64,000 nt of DNA from Mucilaginibacter oryzae (GTDB taxonomy: Bacteria; Bacteroidota; Bacteroidia; Sphingobacteriales; Sphingobacteriaceae), in assembly GCF_003148845.1 (NCBI RefSeq), contig NZ_QGHA01000003.1, positions 214,928 through 278,927 of the forward strand. Reading direction: 5' to 3'. This document shows, one piece after another, positions 23,620 through 33,154 of the stretch. The first letter of the stretch is position 1. Each line of letters opens with the position of its first letter. Made by a program: the position numbers and the translations under genes. The notes under the pieces were generated by a model, which did not search any database, was not told the DNA's origin, and saw only the letters and a list, made by a program, of their open reading frames with translations.

Positions 23620-24996
23620 ATGTTAACAGTAGAAAAAATCGGCGGAACGTCCATGTCCGCTTTGGGCGATGTGATCAAAAACATCATCCAGTTTGAACGC
23701 AGCGGCGACCAGCTTTACAACCGCATATTTGTAGTATCGGCCTTTTCGGGAGTAACCAATCTCCTGCTTGAAAATAAGAAGACCGGCGCCCCCGGTGTTT
23801 ACCATAAGCTGGCCACTTATAAGGATTTTCATCCCCTGCTTAAGCAATTGATTGTTAAACTTAAGCAGCTTAATAAAACCTACGAAAGCCTTGGCCTTAA
23901 CCTGGCCGAAGCAGATAAGTTTATTGAAACCCGTATTAAAGACGCGCAAACTTACCTCGAAAACCTGGCCAACATCCTGGCATCGGGCTATGTAGGTAAA
24001 GAAGGTATTTTACAGGCCGCCCGCGAAATCCTGGCATCTATTGGTGAAAGCCACTCGGCATTTAACTTTACCAATATCCTGCAAAACATGGGAATCAACG
24101 CTACTTTGGTTGATTTAAGCGGCTTTCACGATCACCGGGCATTAACTATCGATCAGCGCATCAGGAAAGAGCTTGCCCATATCGATTTTTCAAAAACCAT
24201 CACCATTGTTACCGGATACGCCAAAGGTACCGAAGGTATTATGCGCGAGTTTGACCGTGGCTACTCTGAAGTTACGTTCAGCAAAATAGCCGTTGCCGTA
24301 AAACCGCAGGAAGCGATTATCCACAAAGAATACCACCTGTGTACCGCCGACCCGCAGTTGGTTGGGGTTGAAAACTGTTTCCCGGTAGGTAATACCAATT
24401 ATGATGTTGCCGATCAGCTGGCGGATGTGGGTATGGAAGCCATTCATCCTAAAGCATCCAAACCACTGGAAATAAACGATATCGACCTCAGGATCAAAAA
24501 CACCTTCCAGCCCGAACACCCCGGCACGCTCATTACCCGCGAATACATTTGCGATACCAAGCGTGTTGAGGTGATTACCGGTACCGATAAGGTGATCATG
24601 ATCGATATTTACGATCCGTCGATGGTGGGAAACGTAGGTACCGACTTCCACATTATGCAGCTGTTTTACAAATATGGTGTAAGCTATAGCTTTAAGGCTA
24701 CCAGCGCAAACAGCATCTCAATTGTTATATGGGAGAAAGATCATAATAAAAAACTGATTGCCGAACTTGAAGATAACTACGAAAAAGTAGCCGTTGAAAA
24801 AATGGCGATGGTTTGCTTAATTGGCTCTAACATGGATCAGCCGGGCTTGCTGGCCAAATCTGCAACTGCGTTGGCTCAGCAGGGTATCAATATCAGGAGC
24901 TGTGGTTTTGCTTTGAGAATGGTAAACATCCAGTTTTTGGTGGCACGGGAAGATTTTAACGAAGCCATCCGCGCTTTGAATAAGGCCATGTGCTGA
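23620..24996 (+). CDS. Aspartate kinase of the ectoine-cluster type
   Basis: A 458-residue amino-acid kinase with KIGGTSM (6-12) in place of the usual KFGGTSV, the substrate loop TGYAKGTEGIMREFDRGYSE, HPKASKPLE, and C-terminal ACT domains (about 315-455). In the housekeeping enzymes the loop reads GRGGSDYTA; the DRGYSE form is characteristic of Ask_Ect, the kinase of ectoine gene clusters, which resists feedback inhibition. No ectABC genes lie nearby, and the next gene is unrelated. It may be a general aspartokinase in this organism or serve a distant pathway. A strong terminator follows. Confidence 0.85.
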   Translation: MLTVEKIGGTSMSALGDVIKNIIQFERSGDQLYNRIFVVSAFSGVTNLLLENKKTGAPGVYHKLATYKDFHPLLKQLIVKLKQLNKTYESLGLNLAEADKFIETRIKDAQTYLENLANILASGYVGKEGILQAAREILASIGESHSAFNFTNILQNMGINATLVDLSGFHDHRALTIDQRIRKELAHIDFSKTITIVTGYAKGTEGIMREFDRGYSEVTFSKIAVAVKPQEAIIHKEYHLCTADPQLVGVENCFPVGNTNYDVADQLADVGMEAIHPKASKPLEINDIDLRIKNTFQPEHPGTLITREYICDTKRVEVITGTDKVIMIDIYDPSMVGNVGTDFHIMQLFYKYGVSYSFKATSANSISIVIWEKDHNKKLIAELEDNYEKVAVEKMAMVCLIGSNMDQPGLLAKSATALAQQGINIRSCGFALRMVNIQFLVAREDFNEAIRALNKAMC

Positions 24997-25026
24997 TTTG
25001 AGGCGAAAGGATAAAGGTAAAAGGCG

Positions 25027-25066
25027 AAAGGTTAGTTGCGATAGGTAACTAACCTTTTATTTTTAT
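25027..25066 (+). terminator. Intrinsic terminator after the aspartate kinase gene
   Basis: AAAGGTTAGTT (25027-25037) and AACTAACCTTT (25047-25057) form a perfect 11-bp stem with a 9-base loop, followed by TTATTTTTAT. It lies 31 bases after the aspartokinase stop. Confidence 0.85.
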
Positions 25067-25096
25067 AAATTAGCGGTGTTATCCTAAACTTCCTCC

Positions 25097-26437
25097 ATGT
25101 CCGACACCTTAACATACCAGTATAATCAGCCTTCGTCATTAAGCAAGGTAAACAACAGCGACGAACTTTTCCTGGCTCAATACAGCGAAGTGCAAAAAAA
25201 AGATGCCTCCTGCTTTTTTTGGGGCAAACTTACCGATCCTTATGTTGTTTCGCGTTGCCTGCTTACGCTTTCAAACGTGGTAAAATCAAGTTTCAGCCTC
25301 TCGCCCTTTGATTTGATGATGCTGAAAGATCCTATTGTAACCGCCGGTAATGAAAAAATAAGGTTTGAAGGATTTTCGCATTGTGCAGGGGTATACGCCC
25401 GTGTTGATGTACTGGGCGACGGGCACGATGGCGAGTTTCTGGAAAACGGCACTACTAATGTCGATTTTAACCAGCCTATGCTATCAGCCCTGAGTAGCGT
25501 TCGCCGTAATGAAGAGGTATTGCTTTCTATCGGTAAAAAGGAGGTTACTTTACACCGGGAGGAGGGTAAAGTGGTTGAGCGTAAGGTGCCGCTGCCAACC
25601 AAATGGATCAAGGGCTTAACCAGTGTACAGGTATTCCTGTCCGAATCAGAACCGGCCTGCAAATTTAACCGGTTGCAGGCTATACAACTATTTAAAAGCA
25701 TCCCACCTGGCAAACCCAAAACCGATTATTATTTACTGGTAAGAGGCGGAAAACCGATGTTCTCGCCGGTGCAGGCAGCAAACGCCATAACCGTTGGCGG
25801 GGTTCATCGCCTTAAATTAATTGAACCATTATTGCTGATTGCCGATCAACTACAGGTTTTTGCCCATAAAAATCAGCAATCAACCACTTGGCAGGTTTAC
25901 ATTGGCGCGGTCCGGTTCAGTCTTTCAATATCGCGGGATGCATGGCGCGGTTTTTCCGGAGAGGGTGCAGCGCTTGAATCGTTGATAGAAGATGTGCCCG
26001 AAAACTGGATAGAGCTGATGGATAGTTACAGCTATGCCAACCAGGAGTTTAACCCTACGCTGCTTGCCGTAAATGAAGGCCTTGATTTAAAAAAGGTTGA
26101 AAATTTAACGGGCAGGCTATCTGCCATTGGCTTACTGGGGTTTGACCTGGATGATAATAATTTCTTTTACCGTCGTTTACCCTTTAAAACAAGCCGTATC
26201 CTTACCTTAAACCCAAGGTTAAAAGATGCTGAAAAGTTAATAGCAGAAGGAAAAGTACAGATCAAATCAAATACCGGCAACCGTATAGAGGCCGAAGTGG
26301 AAGGAAGCGGCGTACACCATATGGTACTGCTGGAAAACGGCCAGGAACGCTGCACCTGCATGTGGTATAGCAAAAACCAGGGCGAACGCGGTGTTTGCAA
26401 GCATATTTTAGCGGTAAAAAAATTATTGGCCAATTAA
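25097..26437 (+). CDS. SWIM zinc-finger protein
   Basis: A 446-residue cytoplasmic protein whose C-terminus is a SWIM zinc finger: C-x-C (419, 421) and C-x-H (434, 436), then a helix. SWIM domains bind DNA or protein. The preceding 400 residues have no recognised domain; they contain strand-rich segments and the phrase LVRGGKPMFSPVQAANAI. The stop is 14 bases before the next start, so it is co-transcribed with the large DUF6493-like gene. SWIM proteins next to large helical-repeat proteins recur in many bacteria, sometimes with MoxR ATPases and VWA proteins; those partners are absent here. Function unknown. Confidence 0.85.
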   Translation: MSDTLTYQYNQPSSLSKVNNSDELFLAQYSEVQKKDASCFFWGKLTDPYVVSRCLLTLSNVVKSSFSLSPFDLMMLKDPIVTAGNEKIRFEGFSHCAGVYARVDVLGDGHDGEFLENGTTNVDFNQPMLSALSSVRRNEEVLLSIGKKEVTLHREEGKVVERKVPLPTKWIKGLTSVQVFLSESEPACKFNRLQAIQLFKSIPPGKPKTDYYLLVRGGKPMFSPVQAANAITVGGVHRLKLIEPLLLIADQLQVFAHKNQQSTTWQVYIGAVRFSLSISRDAWRGFSGEGAALESLIEDVPENWIELMDSYSYANQEFNPTLLAVNEGLDLKKVENLTGRLSAIGLLGFDLDDNNFFYRRLPFKTSRILTLNPRLKDAEKLIAEGKVQIKSNTGNRIEAEVEGSGVHHMVLLENGQERCTCMWYSKNQGERGVCKHILAVKKLLAN

Positions 26438-26451
26438 GCTGTTTGATTGAG

Positions 26452-29370
26452 ATGAGCACTTTTGCCGAACAATATCTGAAACTTTTACAAGAGCAACGCC
26501 AGGCCGATCTTTTTCCGCTGCTACAGACGCTTACTGATGCAGAGAAAAAGAAATTTGTGCCGGAATTAAAAAAGCTGGATACCCAATATTTTAAATATGA
26601 AATTATAGGTAAATCTAAATGGGGCGGCGATGAGTACGGTTTTAAATCTACAGATATTCAAAGATATATACTTAATATTACTCATTTTGTAGTTTACAAC
26701 CGAAAAGATTTTGAAAAAGCCAACTCCGGAAGTGTGATCAAAAAAAAGGTGCTGGATACCATTTTGCCCTGGCACTGCCCCACATGGTTTAGTGACTATA
26801 TGAATAGCTTTGGCGGTAACGAGTTTATACCACACTTTATTGATTACGAATGGTATATGGAATTGGTAGAGGGAGGATATGTAACCGAATCGGCATCGTT
26901 AATTGCCAGGATTTTGCCGCGTGCCATTTTTAAACCGCTCGACCGGGGACAGGCCTACCATCCCGAACTATTGGCTGAACGACCGGTTACGTTGCAAAAA
27001 CATATCTGGTATATATTTGAACATGGCGGCGAGGTGCATTGGTCGGATGGAAATGAACAGTATTGGCTCAAAACTTTTAAAGATTTCTGCGAACGTGGTC
27101 TTTTAGAACGTTCAAGAGTGCTGAAAGAGGCGGCAATGTGTTTTAACCGCAATTTTAACCAAAGCTTGGCAGGCTGGTTTACTAATCTCCTGGTTTACCT
27201 TGAACCTAATAAAGCCGAACTGATCAAATTACAATCAATATTGCTGAATACATTAAACTCCCCGCATTCCAAACCAGTTAACACTGTCTTGAAACTGCTT
27301 AAAGATATAGCGGGAGACGATGGTTTCGAACAAGATCAATTTATAGAACATTGCCCACTGGTGCTCTCGTCCGATTCAAAAACAACGGTCACAAACACCT
27401 TGATGATCCTCGAAAAACTGGCAAAAAAGCACCAGAACAGGCGCAACGAAATAAGTATACTGGCCAGCCAGGCACTCATTCACCAGGACGATAAACTACA
27501 GGTACGCACCGCCAAGCTCATTTCCAAATACGCTGACAGCACCTCGTTAGATGTTTGGGAGGCCGTTTCTGCTTATCAGCAGGGATTGCTTTTTGAAGCG
27601 AGAACTATTCTTGAGCCTTTCCTGATACCTGAAGCCCCGGCTGACGATGAAGCTGCTCATTTTAACCTGACAACGGAACCGGCAGAACGCGAACCGATTC
27701 CTTTTCCGAAAAATTTTGATGAACTGGTATACCTGGCCAGCCAGGCTTTTGATCAGAATGAGGCCTACCATTTCGATCTGCTTCCGGCAGCCATATTAAG
27801 CTTTCAGCACGAAATGACGGAAGACAACATCCGCAAACTACTTCCTGCGTTTCAGCGCGCTTTTAAAACCACCACCGGCGATTGGGTGAGCGACCGTGGC
27901 TACCTTGACAGTTTGCTGTCCAAGTTTTTAACAAGCTATGGTTTGTTGCTGATTAAATTTTATCCCAGCGCCGCGCAATCATTTAAAGACCTGTACGACG
28001 ACCATCTCAGTAAATTAAAAGAAAAAAACCAGGACACCAGGTGGTTTGAAAGCGGCATTAAAGCCTGGGAAGTGTATACACATTCCAAAGGCTATAAACC
28101 CCACAAACACATTTTGCTTAATGCCTTTTGGGCCCTTGAGCATAACCTCCAGGTACCGCTGCTTTCCACACCAACTCACCAGCCTTCGCTTGTTGACGTA
28201 AAAGAGTTGATCCGCAGGATCAGCGTGTATCAAAGCAGGAACACCCGCCCGGGCTTAATGGACTACCAGGTAGCTGTGATGCGCTGCTTTGCAGATAACC
28301 GGGATGAAGCTATTTCACTTGCAAATACGCTTTTAAGAGGCGAATCGCGTCAATTGATTGGTTTTATTTTAGGCGAAGATCATCAGCCTGCCCCACAACA
28401 TCACCTGCAGCCGGTTTGGCTTGCGGCGGTTTTAACCCACCGGCGCCATCTGATAAACCAATGGGCGGGGTACAGCAAGTGGAGTGAAGAATACTTATTG
28501 GCTAATTTCAGCTGGTCATCTTACATAGAACATTACGAGCAGGACAGGTATAACTATCAAACACGGGTAAACGAAAAGATACCGGCTACCCGGGAGGCGG
28601 TAATCGTATCGATAGATAAAAAAGAGGCCACCCCGGTTATCTCAGGTATTAAGAGTTTATGGAATAAGCTTACCGGCAACAAAACCGCGGCCGCGTATGA
28701 AGAAGGCTATTTTGATTTTGTTGAGCTGAAATATAAATACATTTCGGCCGAGCAGAATGACATTAAGCGATTAATTTACTTAAGCCCCCATTGGCCTGAG
28801 CATTGGTTAATGTATATAAATAAAGACGCTTTCCGTTATTTTGACCTGCAGGGCGAAAACGACAAAAAGCTTGTAATTTATGCCCTGGAGGCGCTGATGA
28901 CGCTTAAATACAACTATGGCGAAGCCGGTCATTTATTTATAGCTACCTGTATGCTGCTTAACGACAAAACCGTACGTTTATATGCTGCCGAACTATGGAT
29001 AAAGGGGGTGAAAGAACAAACCTTAAACAGTAAAAAGCTTGGTGAAATTATAGGTAAACACGAGTACAACGGCCTCGCTCCCCTTAAACGTTTTACAGAT
29101 CTCATCTTTTCAGGCATGCTGCACATTTCTCCGGTTCATGACCGGGAAATGGAACAATTACTTACAGCCTGTATCAGTAGCATGAACAAAAAACCTGTAA
29201 ACAACACCAAAAAACTGCTTGATATTTATCTTGAAGTATTGGCTGCCAATAAACAACCTGTAATTGACGCGCAGGCATCAGCTATATTAACCGAATGGGA
29301 AAAATCCGGTAATAGCTTAACCGCGGTTATCGGGCGCATTAAACAGGGATTTTCCATCCAAAAATCATAA
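26452..29370 (+). CDS. Large helical protein, DUF6493-like, partner of the SWIM protein
   Basis: The 972-residue protein has no signal peptide or membrane segment. It is predicted mostly alpha-helical, with HEAT-like stretches in the region 230-400 (paired helices such as LLKDIAGDDGFEQDQFIEHCPLVL), suggesting a solenoid scaffold. I place it with the DUF6493 group, which in Bacteroidota usually follows a SWIM-finger gene, from context and general type rather than a specific motif. An upstream start at 26395 would run through the 3' end of the SWIM gene; ATG 26452 is preferred. Function unknown. Confidence 0.8.
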   Translation: MSTFAEQYLKLLQEQRQADLFPLLQTLTDAEKKKFVPELKKLDTQYFKYEIIGKSKWGGDEYGFKSTDIQRYILNITHFVVYNRKDFEKANSGSVIKKKVLDTILPWHCPTWFSDYMNSFGGNEFIPHFIDYEWYMELVEGGYVTESASLIARILPRAIFKPLDRGQAYHPELLAERPVTLQKHIWYIFEHGGEVHWSDGNEQYWLKTFKDFCERGLLERSRVLKEAAMCFNRNFNQSLAGWFTNLLVYLEPNKAELIKLQSILLNTLNSPHSKPVNTVLKLLKDIAGDDGFEQDQFIEHCPLVLSSDSKTTVTNTLMILEKLAKKHQNRRNEISILASQALIHQDDKLQVRTAKLISKYADSTSLDVWEAVSAYQQGLLFEARTILEPFLIPEAPADDEAAHFNLTTEPAEREPIPFPKNFDELVYLASQAFDQNEAYHFDLLPAAILSFQHEMTEDNIRKLLPAFQRAFKTTTGDWVSDRGYLDSLLSKFLTSYGLLLIKFYPSAAQSFKDLYDDHLSKLKEKNQDTRWFESGIKAWEVYTHSKGYKPHKHILLNAFWALEHNLQVPLLSTPTHQPSLVDVKELIRRISVYQSRNTRPGLMDYQVAVMRCFADNRDEAISLANTLLRGESRQLIGFILGEDHQPAPQHHLQPVWLAAVLTHRRHLINQWAGYSKWSEEYLLANFSWSSYIEHYEQDRYNYQTRVNEKIPATREAVIVSIDKKEATPVISGIKSLWNKLTGNKTAAAYEEGYFDFVELKYKYISAEQNDIKRLIYLSPHWPEHWLMYINKDAFRYFDLQGENDKKLVIYALEALMTLKYNYGEAGHLFIATCMLLNDKTVRLYAAELWIKGVKEQTLNSKKLGEIIGKHEYNGLAPLKRFTDLIFSGMLHISPVHDREMEQLLTACISSMNKKPVNNTKKLLDIYLEVLAANKQPVIDAQASAILTEWEKSGNSLTAVIGRIKQGFSIQKS

Positions 29371-29460
29371 CACATAAGGCCGGACAATTGTAACATTAGC
29401 ACAGCATATTTTTTAAAAGCCGGCACTTTTCAGGATATTTAGGTTTTACATGTGCCTGCC

Positions 29461-32274
29461 ATGCTTAAACATTTACTTTTTTCAGTTGCTTTATTGTTTG
29501 TTTCGCTCAACTTATGTGCGCAGAACGCAAGTAAAAAACCTTTGGATCATTCTGTTTTTGATGGCTGGCAAAGCGTTACCGGCCAGCGGATTAGCAACGA
29601 CGGTAAATGGGTGGCGTACGTTGTAAAACCGCAGCAGGGCGATGCCGAGCTTGTGATTAAAGATTCAAAAAACAAAAGCACAAAAAAAGTTCCGCGTGCC
29701 GACACGGTAAAAATAACCGGCGATTCAAAATACGCTGTCTGCCTCATCCGGCCGTTTTATAAAGACATCCGTCAGGCGAAAATTAAAAAGAAAAAACAGG
29801 CCGATTTTCCCAAAGATACGCTCGGCATTATTCAATTAAGTTCAGGTGTCCTGAGTAAGGTTGCGGCGATACGCTCATTTAAAATGGCCGAAAACGTGCC
29901 GGTGTTGGTTTACCTCGCAGCTGCCGACACGATAAAAAAACCGGCCACCGGCGATACCTCAAAAAAAGCTGTTGCTGCGGCAGTCGCCCCGCCAACCCCT
30001 AACGGCGCCGATCTCACCATTAAAAATTTAACCGATAAAACCGAACGTACCTTTAAACAGGTTACCGATTACCAGATCAGTAAAAACGGAAAATGGATTG
30101 CATTTGCCGTCACAGCTTCGCCCAAGCAAAAAGACATGACAGCCGGATTGTACTTGTTCGACAGCGAAACGAATACGGTTAAACGATTAAGCACAGTTAA
30201 AGGTAGCTATCACAATATCATATTTGATGATGCCGCCCGGCAATTAGCTTTCACCGCCGAAAAGAACCCCGAAAAAGCATTGGTGAAACCCTTTAAACTG
30301 TATTACTACAATACAACAAAGGATACCGCCGAAGTTATTGCAGCCGAGGGGTTTGCTGGCGTACCGGATAACTGGGCGGTGAGCGGCGAGGGTAAAGTTA
30401 GTTTTAGCAAAAGCGGCAATAGCCTTTTCTTTGGCACCGCCCCTATCCCCAAACCCGCCGATACTACGCTTGTTGATTTTGAGGTTGCCAGGCTTGATAT
30501 CTGGAATTATAAGGACGACTACCTGCAGCCCCAGCAACTCAAAAACCTGCAAGCGGAACTAAAAAGAAGTTACGTTGCCGTAATAAAACCCAACGAGCCC
30601 TTCCCTAAAATCATGCAATTAGGCAGTAAAGCAATCCCTGAGATATTAATTGCCGAAAATAAGGATGCCCGTTATGTGTTGGGCGTTACAGATACCGGGG
30701 CACGGGTACCGGCGCAATGGGAAGGCGGCACCAGGCAACAGGCTATTTTAATTGATACCAAAAGCGGCAACCACCGCCTTATTAACGGACCGGCTTTTAG
30801 CCGCTATTATATTTCGCCGCATGGCAATTATGTTTTATGGTTCGACAGCAAACAACAATCCTGGTTCAGCTATAACATCGCCAACGGGCAACGGGTAAAC
30901 CTGGGCAAATCTACAGGTACGAGTATGGGTGACGAGCTGAACGACGTACCCGGATTTCCATCAGCTTACGGGCTGGCCGGTTGGACAGAAGGTGATAAGC
31001 GGGTTTTTATTTACGATAGATACGATATCTGGAGCATTGATCCTGCTACAGGTGATGCCTTTAATTTCACTGGTGGCACAGGCCGGAAAAACAAGCTCAT
31101 CATGAGGTATGATCAAACCGACCCCGAACAAAAGTTTATACCGGCCACCGAACCAATGTGGCTTTTAACCCAAAACGAAGAAACCAAGCAATGGGGCTAT
31201 TATAAAAAAATGCCAAACGGCCAAAACCCGCCTAATAAGGTGATGATGGCCGCCATGAGTTATGATAACCTGTTAAAAGCAAAAAAGGCTGATGTTTATA
31301 TATACACCAAGGCAAACTACAAACTTTCTCCCAACCTGTACATTTCGGCCGATTTAAAAAAGGAAACAAGGCTAAGCGATATCAACCCGCAACAGGATGA
31401 ATATAACTGGGGCACCGCCGAATTGGTTAAATGGATTACCCCTAAAGGCTACAAATCAACCGGGATATTGTACAAACCCGAAGATTTTGACCCGGCAAAA
31501 AAATACCCGATGGTGGTTTATTTTTATGAAAAACTATCGGACGGGCTTTACAATTACATAGCACCGGCCCCCACCCCGTCGCGCCTGCCAATATCTTTTT
31601 TTGTAAGCAATGGTTACCTGATTTTCGCGCCGGATATCAGCTATCAAACAGGGCACCCGGGGGCTTCGGCCGTTGAGTTTATCAACTCGGGGGTCGAAGC
31701 ATTGAAAAAAAATCCATGGGTTGATGGGGCGCACATCGGCATACAGGGCCAAAGCTGGGGCGGTTACCAGGTGGCTTATCTCATTACCCAAACCAATATG
31801 TATGCGGCGGCCTGGGCTGGTGCCCCGGTTGTTAACATGACCTCGGCCTATGGCGGCATCCGCTGGGAGTCGGGCCTGAACCGCCAGTTCCAGTATGAAA
31901 AATCGCAAAGCCGCATCGGGGCCACACTTTGGGAAAAACCGGATTTATATATCGAAAACTCGCCGCTATTTCAACTCCCTAAGGTAAAAACCCCGGTAGT
32001 GATTATGAGTAATGATGCTGACGGCGCCGTACCGTGGTACCAGGGTATTGAAATGTTTACCGCCCTGCGCCGCCTGGGCAAACCGGTATGGCTATTGCAA
32101 TACAATGGCGAGGCCCATAATTTAGTGCTGCGGCAAAACCGAAAGGATATCACCATCAGGGAGCTGCAGTTTTTTGATCATTTTTTAAAGGGAGGGCCTA
32201 TGCCGGCCTGGATGGACAAGGGTGTACCCGCGGTTGATAAAGGGAAAGACTGGGGCCTGGAATTGGAAAGATGA
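29461..32274 (+). CDS. Secreted S9-family prolyl oligopeptidase-like peptidase
   Basis: The 937-residue protein has a signal peptide ending near LNLCAQ (about residue 21), a beta-propeller-like region (about 30-640), and a C-terminal alpha/beta-hydrolase domain. The catalytic triad is visible: Ser765 in GQSWGGY, Asp854 in NDADGAVPW, and His886 in GEAHN. Family S9 enzymes cleave short peptides, often after proline or at acylated N-termini; periplasmic or surface-bound members are common in Bacteroidota. A GTG at 29452 could add three residues. It is convergent with pcm and seems monocistronic. Confidence 0.9.
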   Translation: MLKHLLFSVALLFVSLNLCAQNASKKPLDHSVFDGWQSVTGQRISNDGKWVAYVVKPQQGDAELVIKDSKNKSTKKVPRADTVKITGDSKYAVCLIRPFYKDIRQAKIKKKKQADFPKDTLGIIQLSSGVLSKVAAIRSFKMAENVPVLVYLAAADTIKKPATGDTSKKAVAAAVAPPTPNGADLTIKNLTDKTERTFKQVTDYQISKNGKWIAFAVTASPKQKDMTAGLYLFDSETNTVKRLSTVKGSYHNIIFDDAARQLAFTAEKNPEKALVKPFKLYYYNTTKDTAEVIAAEGFAGVPDNWAVSGEGKVSFSKSGNSLFFGTAPIPKPADTTLVDFEVARLDIWNYKDDYLQPQQLKNLQAELKRSYVAVIKPNEPFPKIMQLGSKAIPEILIAENKDARYVLGVTDTGARVPAQWEGGTRQQAILIDTKSGNHRLINGPAFSRYYISPHGNYVLWFDSKQQSWFSYNIANGQRVNLGKSTGTSMGDELNDVPGFPSAYGLAGWTEGDKRVFIYDRYDIWSIDPATGDAFNFTGGTGRKNKLIMRYDQTDPEQKFIPATEPMWLLTQNEETKQWGYYKKMPNGQNPPNKVMMAAMSYDNLLKAKKADVYIYTKANYKLSPNLYISADLKKETRLSDINPQQDEYNWGTAELVKWITPKGYKSTGILYKPEDFDPAKKYPMVVYFYEKLSDGLYNYIAPAPTPSRLPISFFVSNGYLIFAPDISYQTGHPGASAVEFINSGVEALKKNPWVDGAHIGIQGQSWGGYQVAYLITQTNMYAAAWAGAPVVNMTSAYGGIRWESGLNRQFQYEKSQSRIGATLWEKPDLYIENSPLFQLPKVKTPVVIMSNDADGAVPWYQGIEMFTALRRLGKPVWLLQYNGEAHNLVLRQNRKDITIRELQFFDHFLKGGPMPAWMDKGVPAVDKGKDWGLELER

Positions 32275-32324
32275 AATTAGTCCTTCAAAAACAGGCCATA
32301 ATGCCCTTTGGCTTCAGCAGTTGG

Positions 32325-32984
32325 TTACCAGGCCTTGTCGCCCACTAAGGGCACAAACCTAAAGGTATCCAGCACTATCTTCTCGTAATCATTTTCGCCA
32401 ACCCTTAATATCGTAACCATTTTTTGTGTCTCTTCATCGCCTACCGGAATAACGAGGATTCCGCCGATTTTCAATTGTTTCAGTAGTATTTCGGGCACGG
32501 TTGGCGCGCCGGCTGTTACAATAATTTTATCATAGGGAGCATATTCGGCTTTACCTATCGAACCATCGCCCAGAAAAAAAAACGCGTTATAACCCATTTT
32601 TTCGGGCAACACATATTTGGTGCGATGATATAGTTTCTCCTGCCGCTCAATAGTATAAACTGTAGCGCCAAGTTCCAGCAGGATACAGGTTTGATAACCG
32701 GAGCCCGTACCAATTTCCAATACCTTATCCCCTTTACGGATATGCAGCAGTTCGGTTTGATAAGCTACCGTATAAGGCTGCGATATGGTTTGCCCCTCGC
32801 CTATCGGGAAGGCGATATCCTTGTAAGCCTGGTTCCAGAATGTTTCATCAAAAAAGTAATGTCGTTTTACCCTGCCTATCGCTTCCAACACGTGTTCGTC
32901 ACCTATTCCTTTTTTTCTTAAAACATCAACCAACCTTTTCCGGGCACCTTGTTCGCGATAATTATCAATATACTTATAGGACAT
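32325..32984 (-). CDS. pcm: Protein-L-isoaspartate O-methyltransferase
   Basis: A 219-residue class I methyltransferase with the Pcm features: F-x-D-E-x-F-W-N-x-A-Y near 45, GEGQTISQPYTVA (62-74), SAM motif I VLEIGTGSGYQT (88-99), and a later IVTAGAP. It methylates L-isoaspartyl residues to start repair of damaged proteins. The frame reaches an ATG at 33050, which would add 22 residues; the family normally starts close to the MSYKYIDNYR position used here. It is a single gene on the minus strand, convergent with the S9 peptidase. Confidence 0.92.
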   Translation of the reverse strand: MSYKYIDNYREQGARKRLVDVLRKKGIGDEHVLEAIGRVKRHYFFDETFWNQAYKDIAFPIGEGQTISQPYTVAYQTELLHIRKGDKVLEIGTGSGYQTCILLELGATVYTIERQEKLYHRTKYVLPEKMGYNAFFFLGDGSIGKAEYAPYDKIIVTAGAPTVPEILLKQLKIGGILVIPVGDEETQKMVTILRVGENDYEKIVLDTFRFVPLVGDKAW

Positions 32985-33094
32985 TTCGAAGGCAAAGTTA
33001 ACACGTTTTTTGGTATAGGTTATGCCAGTAGCCTGTTTTAGGCTACACAATAATTTATGTGGTTCATTAGTAAAAATTTAATTTTCGAAACAGA

Positions 33095-33144
33095 TCAATA
33101 AAAGGAAACGCCGGGCAAAATTGCCCGGCGTTTCCTTTTATTGA
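33095..33144 (-). terminator. Perfect 50-bp palindrome, terminator of the E2 gene
   Basis: 24 bases (33095-33118) and their exact complement (33121-33144) are separated by AA. The GC core GCCGGGCAA is flanked by T-rich ends, so either strand can end transcription. It begins 10 bases after the E2 stop, which is on the minus strand. Confidence 0.85.
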
Positions 33145-33154
33145 TGGTCAAATA

